NCBI GenBank assembly: GCA_023250955.1
Contig: JAHEZQ010000036.1
Span: forward strand, 1-41,412
DNA length: 41,412 bases
Reading direction: 5' to 3'
Source of the DNA: Melioribacter sp.
Lineage (GTDB): Bacteria; Bacteroidota; Ignavibacteria; Ignavibacteriales; Melioribacteraceae
The notes below the pieces were generated by a model. It was not told the DNA's origin and searched no databases. It was given only the letters and a program-made list of their open reading frames with translations. Below, in pieces: positions 36,457 through 41,412 of this stretch; position 1 is the stretch's first letter; each line of letters begins with the position of its first letter. The translations under genes and the position numbers were made by a program.

Positions 36457-37771
36457 TGACTCTATCCTCTTTGTGCTCATCTTCATTAAATTCATTTCCG
36501 TTTAAGGGAACTTCACCAAGATTGAAAAGTTCTTTAAGAATCATAGTATGTGCAGCAACCTCTTTAATATTAGCACCTGTCTCTGCAAACTCCCGTAATT
36601 TTACAGTTGGATTATGGAGAATTCGTCCCATCATTCTTCTGGTCATGTCTTCAATCTTTAAAAAATCTTCTTTGCTAACTTTATTTTTTATTTTTTCCAA
36701 TTCATCATTTCGGATTTCTTCGAAAAACGATCGCATTGTTTTAATTGTTGGAACAACATCAAGCGTATTTAACCAGCCATAAAATCCTATCATTTCATCA
36801 ATAATAATTTTTTGTACTAATGGAACTTGATCTTTTCGTTTTTGCAAGTTTTGATCTACTATAATCTTCAGTGAATCCATATCATGATAAAAAACGTTTT
36901 CGATTTTTTTTACGTCAGGATCAATATCTCTCGGAACAGCAATATCCATCAAGACAACGGGAGAATTTTTTCGCCTTTTTAGTGCAGATCTAATATTCTC
37001 GAACGAAATAATATAATTATCCGAGCTTGTTGCACTAATAATAATATCAAAATTATGGAGCTGCTCTTTTAGAAACTGGAATGGAACGATTTCACCGTGA
37101 ACTTTTTCTGCTAATTTTTCTGCACGTTCCATAGTTCTATTTGAGACAGCTAATTTGCCAATATTTTTATCTCTAAGATTTACCGCGGCAAGTTCACCGG
37201 TTTCCCCGGAACCAATTACAAGAGCTGATTTTTTGTCTAAGTTTGAAAAGATCTTCTCTACAACTTGAACTGCTGCATAACTAACGGTTACAGCACCCTC
37301 ACCGATTTTTGTTTCCTTAATGGCACGTTTGCCGGTTTTGATTGCGGTATCGAATATCTTTCTTAGCGCAGTGCCCGCAAAATCTAAATCTTCAGAGATT
37401 TCAAATGACTCTTTTACCTGTCCTAATATTTGACTGTCACCGATAATCATTGAATCAATTCCGGAAGCAACAGAAAATATATGTCTTACAGCTCCGCAAG
37501 AGAAAAATTTTAAAAAGTGTTCTTGCTGAATTCCATTAACCGGTTTGAATTGAATCAATTCATTAATAATAGGAGAGAGATTAAATTCATTAATTTTTGG
37601 AAAACCAAAAATTTCTGTTCGGTTGCATGTAGAAATTACAACACCTTCGGAAAACAATGATTCTTTCAATCTCGGGATGAAAGTTACAATTTCATCATGA
37701 TTTAAATGAAGCGCTTCTCTAAGTTCTAAAGGGGAAGTCTTATGATTTATTGATATACCAACTAAATTCAT
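36443..37771 (-). CDS. hemA: Glutamyl-tRNA reductase
   Basis: A 442-residue enzyme that reduces Glu-tRNA to glutamate-1-semialdehyde, the committed step of the C5 pathway. Cys49 in STCNRTEIF is the active-site thiol; GIDSMIIGDSQILGQV and the NADPH-binding ALVIGSGETGELAA follow. The C-terminal helical dimerisation domain ends in a charged tail (NEDEHKEDRVNEKE) that overlaps hemC. It sits 9 bases after hemX, whose Bacillus homologue lowers HemA levels, so control at this step is likely. Confidence 0.97.
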   Translation of the reverse strand: MNLVGISINHKTSPLELREALHLNHDEIVTFIPRLKESLFSEGVVISTCNRTEIFGFPKINEFNLSPIINELIQFKPVNGIQQEHFLKFFSCGAVRHIFSVASGIDSMIIGDSQILGQVKESFEISEDLDFAGTALRKIFDTAIKTGKRAIKETKIGEGAVTVSYAAVQVVEKIFSNLDKKSALVIGSGETGELAAVNLRDKNIGKLAVSNRTMERAEKLAEKVHGEIVPFQFLKEQLHNFDIIISATSSDNYIISFENIRSALKRRKNSPVVLMDIAVPRDIDPDVKKIENVFYHDMDSLKIIVDQNLQKRKDQVPLVQKIIIDEMIGFYGWLNTLDVVPTIKTMRSFFEEIRNDELEKIKNKVSKEDFLKIEDMTRRMMGRILHNPTVKLREFAETGANIKEVAAHTMILKELFNLGEVPLNGNEFNEDEHKEDRVNEKE

Positions 37772-37780
37772 TTTAAGCTT

Positions 37781-38605
37781 TCAATAAAACGAGTGGAACG
37801 TTTTTCCTAACGTATTAGTTACAATCAACGACATTATGGCAAAAACAAATCCGATTAATGAAAAGACGATAACCTTCTTACCATAGAAGTTTCCCAAAAG
37901 TTTTCTTAAAATTCCTATTCCATAAACTATCCACACAAAAAATGTCCCGATCAATTTTGGATCAAAATAACTAAAATTTGGAAAAGCATTGGGCAGCCAG
38001 ATTATACCAATAATAATTGCAGCAGTTAGAAGGATAAAACCAATAACCGCAGAATAAAAACTTAGTTTTTCTAATATTTCAAGGCTTGGGAGTCTATTAA
38101 AAATTAGACCAAACTTGTTCGCCTTTAAGTTCTTAAATAATAAAATAAATAGTAATCCATATACGGCCGAAATCGTTATTCCTGAATATCCTAATAATGC
38201 ATTTATAACATGAAGACCAAGTAAACGGTTCCGAAGAACTTCCGGAACTACAAAATTATGTTCAATAAAAAGTGAAGAAGCAATCTGGAATACGAGAGAG
38301 AATAAAATTATGAAAGCGCCGGTTCCTCTTATATCGGTTAACAATTCCAGAATGAAGTATGAAAACGAAATGGAAAATGCGATGATAGAAAAAATTTCAA
38401 ATTTGCTCGTAATCGGCGGATGATCAAATTCAATTGTACGAGAAATGAGATAAAAAAGATGCAAAAATAATGTAACAAAAAGGATAATCCGTTTTGAATT
38501 GTTTACAAATTTTTTCTCATTGAAAAAATCGTAAAGATACGCGGCAAAAACTAAGCAGTAAAGAATAGGCAGCAAAATATTTAAGGAATCTATTGGTTGT
38601 AACAT
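37781..38605 (-). CDS. hemX: HemX/CcsA-like membrane protein
   Basis: A 274-residue protein with about eight hydrophobic segments, in the CcsA/HemX family. The conserved histidine blocks LHVINALLGYSG (His132) and GKTFHSF (His271) are kept, but the haem-binding WWD motif is degenerate: where CcsA has WGxxWxWDPK the sequence reads AFPNFSYFDPKLIG (207-220), with the tryptophans gone and DPK kept. Position immediately before hemA and this loss point to HemX, a modulator of HemA, and not to a System II cytochrome c synthetase; no ccsB is present. It is the first gene of the hem run. The Shine-Dalgarno is weak. Confidence 0.82.
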   Translation of the reverse strand: MLQPIDSLNILLPILYCLVFAAYLYDFFNEKKFVNNSKRIILFVTLFLHLFYLISRTIEFDHPPITSKFEIFSIIAFSISFSYFILELLTDIRGTGAFIILFSLVFQIASSLFIEHNFVVPEVLRNRLLGLHVINALLGYSGITISAVYGLLFILLFKNLKANKFGLIFNRLPSLEILEKLSFYSAVIGFILLTAAIIIGIIWLPNAFPNFSYFDPKLIGTFFVWIVYGIGILRKLLGNFYGKKVIVFSLIGFVFAIMSLIVTNTLGKTFHSFY

Positions 38606-38802
38606 TCTTTAATTCATTTAGTTATAAAACACTTACTAAAATTGTGCCATTAATAAAAATTTTAGGGCTAAAGTTAATTAAATATTAGCATATTTTCTGC
38701 TGATTTGAAGGGGGATTTTTGAGTGACCAAACATTAGCTATTATATGTATATCATCTTTGGAAATCTGTGGAGCTTAATTCTTATATGTAGGATGTATAA
38801 AA

Positions 38803-38846
38803 TAAAAAAACCCCGAATCACGGACATTGCCATGAAACGGGGTTTA
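38803..38846 (-). terminator. Rho-independent terminator after the cytochrome gene run
   Basis: On the minus strand AAACCCCG (38838-38845) pairs with CGGGGTTT (38808-38815), followed by a T-rich tract. It begins 16 bases after the stop of the 11-haem gene and separates it from the hemX promoter region. The loop is 22 bases and may itself fold. Confidence 0.88.
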
Positions 38847-38861
38847 TAATTAATAATAAAA

Positions 38862-40040
38862 TTAATTTCCAAATACGTCTATCTTTCCATTCATGTGTTT
38901 TGTCTTATCAATTATTTTCCCATGATCATCAACCACACCTGTGTGACAATTAACGCAACCTTTTAGTTCAGCTTCCATATGTCCTCTAGGCGGTAAACCG
39001 TGACATGTACCGCAAGCTGCTTGTGTCCCATCGACTTTATTCCATGTAGGTTGGAAGTTCTCACCATCCATCTTATCTGCTGTATAAGCAAATGTCCATT
39101 GTGAAGTTGCTTTTGGAAATGAAAAATTTCCATGACAATATGTGTTTGAACATTTGTTTGTGTTCGCATCATAAGTACCATTACTATTTTGATAATCCGA
39201 GTACTTTGTAGTCAAGATTACTTCAGCTTTCGGGGTACTATCAATATGTCCGGAAGAATTTAATGATGTTGGAACAACGTGACAATCAGAACATTTAACC
39301 AAAGTGCTGATCTTTGCATTTAATAAGTGTGTTGAATGGGCACCAACACTGGCAAGTGTTACATCTGTTCTTCTATTTCTATCAACTGGCGGGGCGATTA
39401 AACTAGGATTATTGAAATTGCCATGGCAAGTATTGCAAGCTTCTGGCCCGCCGGAATTTGTATGACACTTGTTGCATGAAGGACTAGCAACACCACCTGA
39501 ATAATTACTTCCGTGACATTCAGTACATTTACTCATATCCCAGTTTAAGGAAGCAATAAATTTTCCATGAAAATTTGGTGATGCAGGATCACTGATTCCA
39601 TTTTTATGTGTTGTAATTTTTGAATGGCAATTTGTGCAAGCCGGGCTCGCAGTCCCTCCAGCAAAATTATCACCATGACATTGATTACAATCACTCATAG
39701 GAATTTTTTTATCAGCAATGTATTTCCCATGAAAATTGATAGAGGTGGGATTGTTAATTCCATTCTGATGAACAGCAACATTAGGATGACAACTAGATGT
39801 TGCACAACTTTTATTTGCAGTACCGCCATCAAATTTTGAAGCGTGACATTGTTTACAACTTTCTAATCCTTTTTCCTTAACTGTAACACCGTGAAAGTTT
39901 GCTGATACAGGATCAAGAACGCTTACATTATGTACTGAAATTTTTGATGGGGAAGTAAGATCATCTTTTATATCGCTGCATGAATAAAAACTTAATCCAA
40001 CTATCGCAACAAAGAACAAATAATATTTTGAATATCTCAT
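38862..40040 (-). CDS. Undecahaem c-type cytochrome lipoprotein with CX4CH motifs
   Basis: A 392-residue exported protein. A signal sequence ends at FYSC (Cys21), so it is probably a lipoprotein. Eleven haem motifs are readable: nine CXXCH (starting at Cys62, 118, 135, 172, 189, 202, 250, 343 and 362) and two CX4CH (Cys79 in CATSSCH and Cys297 in CSNTYCH). Residues about 44-205 are a 54-residue repeat with NFHG at 48, 102 and 156. From about 225 the sequence follows the Geobacter-type CX4CH...CXXCH domain, including CSNTYCHG and CGTCHGLPPRGH. It is predicted to carry electrons at or beyond the outer membrane. It follows the 14-haem gene by 24 bases. Confidence 0.93.
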   Translation of the reverse strand: MRYSKYYLFFVAIVGLSFYSCSDIKDDLTSPSKISVHNVSVLDPVSANFHGVTVKEKGLESCKQCHASKFDGGTANKSCATSSCHPNVAVHQNGINNPTSINFHGKYIADKKIPMSDCNQCHGDNFAGGTASPACTNCHSKITTHKNGISDPASPNFHGKFIASLNWDMSKCTECHGSNYSGGVASPSCNKCHTNSGGPEACNTCHGNFNNPSLIAPPVDRNRRTDVTLASVGAHSTHLLNAKISTLVKCSDCHVVPTSLNSSGHIDSTPKAEVILTTKYSDYQNSNGTYDANTNKCSNTYCHGNFSFPKATSQWTFAYTADKMDGENFQPTWNKVDGTQAACGTCHGLPPRGHMEAELKGCVNCHTGVVDDHGKIIDKTKHMNGKIDVFGN

Positions 40041-40064
40041 ATTCTTTCCAAGAGGTTAAATTAT

Positions 40065-41273
40065 TTAACGATGACAATAACCGCAGAAACCTACTCCTCT
40101 AACACCGCCAGGACGAGCATTTGCATCAGTGTGACATGAATAACAAACAGAACCGCGGTCAGTATGCCAATCACCATCTTCAGAATTGCTCATAAAATTC
40201 TTAGCGTGTGTTTTTGGATTTGTACCTTTAACACCATCATTATCAGTATGACAGAGTACGCAATTTGCATCCGCACCTTGTACATCATGACAAGCGGCAC
40301 ATCTTTCAATATCTCTTCTTGCTAACAAAGCATGTTGCCCGCCCCCGGTTCCAACTCCAATTGTTACAAAGTTAGGTGTCTTATGAGATACAGGTACATT
40401 ACCTTCTAGTGCAAAATCTCCACCTTTTGATTCATGACAGGCAGCGCAAAAAGTTTCTGTTTGATGACATGTTTGACATTCGGAAGATTTACTTTTTAAA
40501 TCAATCCCATGAGTATAACGGTAATTGAGATCGTGAACGCGCGTGATATTTTGTTGTTTGGTATTATCAATAAATTTATGCGGTGAATAAGGTGTAACAA
40601 AATTTCTTGATGAATTATTTTCGGTTATCATTGTTGTTGAAACATGGCATGATTCACAAAAAGAATTATCATGACACATTTGGCACTTAGAGTTTTCTTT
40701 TAACGCATTGAATTTGTGCGAACGTAAAAATGAAACTTCTTTATGATCTGTTGGAATCAGATTCGCAGTTGATATGTGACAAGATTCGCAATCATTGATA
40801 GCAACAGTTCGTCCATTATGACAGTCTGTACAAATATTCATAGATGGTTTATAATTTGGCGACTGAAAGCTGTAATCAACATCAGATAAACCTTTGTGAC
40901 AATTTTCGCATACAAACTTTTCGTGTGTTATATGAGCATTGTGATCAAATATTAAGGTTGGCTTTTTCTGAATCAGCGGCTCGAAATTTTCACCATAATG
41001 ACATTGTCCGCAATTTTTTTCATCATTAACATCATGACAAGTCGCGCAAGCCGCCTTTTCCGGAAGTAGACGTGTATTTAGTGATGTGCTTTCGCTTACT
41101 TTTGTATGACATGTTGCGCAGTCTGCAAGTTCTTTATGAAAACTATGTGAAAATTTTATTACGTCCTTATTTGTCTTTACGGGTTCATCACCGCCATTGG
41201 AATTGATCGCTGCAATGGTTAAAAAAGATACTAACATAAGTGCTAGGGCAGCATAAAAATATTTTATTTTCAT
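40065..41273 (-). CDS. Tetradecahaem c-type cytochrome, exported
   Basis: A 402-residue protein with signal peptide MKIKYFYAALALMLVSFLTIAA and no lipobox, so it is probably soluble in the periplasm or part of a complex. Fourteen CXXCH motifs start at Cys52, 76, 88, 122, 148, 162, 197, 206, 266, 276, 325, 338, 377 and 397; the last ends one residue before the C terminus. Many extra His residues (for example SHSFH, DHNAH, RSHKF) can serve as distal ligands. The motif density is about one haem per 29 residues, as in decahaem MtrA-type proteins. It starts 6 bases after the end of a beta-barrel gene and precedes the 11-haem lipoprotein gene. Confidence 0.95.
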   Translation of the reverse strand: MKIKYFYAALALMLVSFLTIAAINSNGGDEPVKTNKDVIKFSHSFHKELADCATCHTKVSESTSLNTRLLPEKAACATCHDVNDEKNCGQCHYGENFEPLIQKKPTLIFDHNAHITHEKFVCENCHKGLSDVDYSFQSPNYKPSMNICTDCHNGRTVAINDCESCHISTANLIPTDHKEVSFLRSHKFNALKENSKCQMCHDNSFCESCHVSTTMITENNSSRNFVTPYSPHKFIDNTKQQNITRVHDLNYRYTHGIDLKSKSSECQTCHQTETFCAACHESKGGDFALEGNVPVSHKTPNFVTIGVGTGGGQHALLARRDIERCAACHDVQGADANCVLCHTDNDGVKGTNPKTHAKNFMSNSEDGDWHTDRGSVCYSCHTDANARPGGVRGVGFCGYCHR

Positions 41274-41279
41274 AATCTG

Positions 41280-41412
41280 TTAGAAATTAGTATTAAACCA
41301 ATGATTTACTTTGAACATAATTCTAAAATCGTTCTTGTAAATCTTGTTATTAAAATATTGTCCTTGAAGATCAAATGAATAATTTGTCCAAGGTCTTAAA
41401 TTAAATCCGCCT
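41280..41412 (-). CDS. C-terminal end of an outer-membrane beta-barrel protein (partial)
   Basis: An open minus-strand frame enters from the window edge and ends at 41280. The 43 or so visible residues alternate polar and hydrophobic side chains (LRPWTNYSFDLQGQYF, NKIYKNDFRIMFKVNHWF) and finish NTNF, a terminal Phe typical of outer-membrane barrels. The stop is 6 bases before the 14-haem start, so the genes form an operon. An MtrB/PioB- or Pcc-type porin would fit the context; the fragment is too short to name a family. Confidence 0.65.
   Translation of the reverse strand, partial: GGFNLRPWTNYSFDLQGQYFNNKIYKNDFRIMFKVNHWFNTNF

Noticed and set aside
36457-36495. Longer hemC start at 36495
   Set aside because: The ATG at 36456 has AGAGGA at good spacing and gives the normal HemC N terminus; the longer form only adds residues read from within hemA.
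37781-38605. A System II cytochrome c synthetase (CcsA) next to System I ccm genes
   Set aside because: The WWD motif is degenerate, no ccsB is present and the gene is adjacent to hemA, so HemX is the better reading.
1-41412. CRISPR arrays, tRNA or rRNA genes, complete insertion sequences or prophage genes
   Set aside because: No regularly spaced repeats, no cloverleaf-like segment and no transposase, integrase or phage protein was recognised on either strand.

Overview
The window is AT-rich DNA from a Gram-negative bacterium of the Bacteroidota/Chlorobiota (FCB) group, most like the Ignavibacteria. The evidence is a receptor with a carboxypeptidase-regulatory-like domain fused to a TonB-type barrel, lipoproteins, beta-barrels ending in aromatic residues, promoter-like TAnnTTTG boxes, a haem cluster ordered hemX-A-C-D-E-N, and many multihaem c-type cytochromes. 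The assignment rests on recognised families and not on a database search. Non-ATG starts are common (typA, ccmD, hemD, both regulators, acyl-CoA synthetase and others), and many genes have a visible Shine-Dalgarno sequence.

Layout. 1-9.2 kb: cold-shock protein, TypA, secreted GH27 alpha-galactosidase, a pair of secreted peptidases (M28 and S9B) and lipoprotein MsrA. 9.2-9.8 kb: about 590 bases with no convincing gene. 9.8-17.3 kb: TonB-type outer-membrane receptor, acyltransferase-like protein, small DUF2892 membrane protein, RsbW-like kinase, Sel1-repeat protein and RsbU/SpoIIE-type phosphatase. 17.4-21.1 kb: cytochrome c maturation operon ccmC-ccmD-ccmE-ccmF; ccmD is only 49 codons and starts with TTG. 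21.3-24.0 kb: small outer-membrane barrel and long-chain acyl-CoA synthetase. 24.0-38.6 kb, mostly on the minus strand: two gene runs that together encode every tetrapyrrole step from glutamyl-tRNA to protohaem (hemX-A-C-D-E-N, then trmO-hemH-hemG-hemB-MFS-hemL-radical SAM), separated by one small lipoprotein gene on the plus strand. 38.9-41.4 kb, minus strand: an 11-haem lipoprotein, a 14-haem cytochrome and the end of an outer-membrane beta-barrel gene that runs off the window.

The second half can be read as one haem economy: haem is made (hem genes), moved and attached (ccm genes), and used in large multihaem cytochromes that, with the adjacent barrel, look like a porin-cytochrome conduit for electron transfer across the outer membrane. 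The most notable details are a CcmE with a CxxxY haem site in place of the usual histidine motif, with no ccmH or ccmG in the operon; an 11-haem protein built from 54-residue repeats in which equivalent haem motifs switch between CX2CH and CX4CH; and a HemX protein whose tryptophan-rich haem motif is degenerate.
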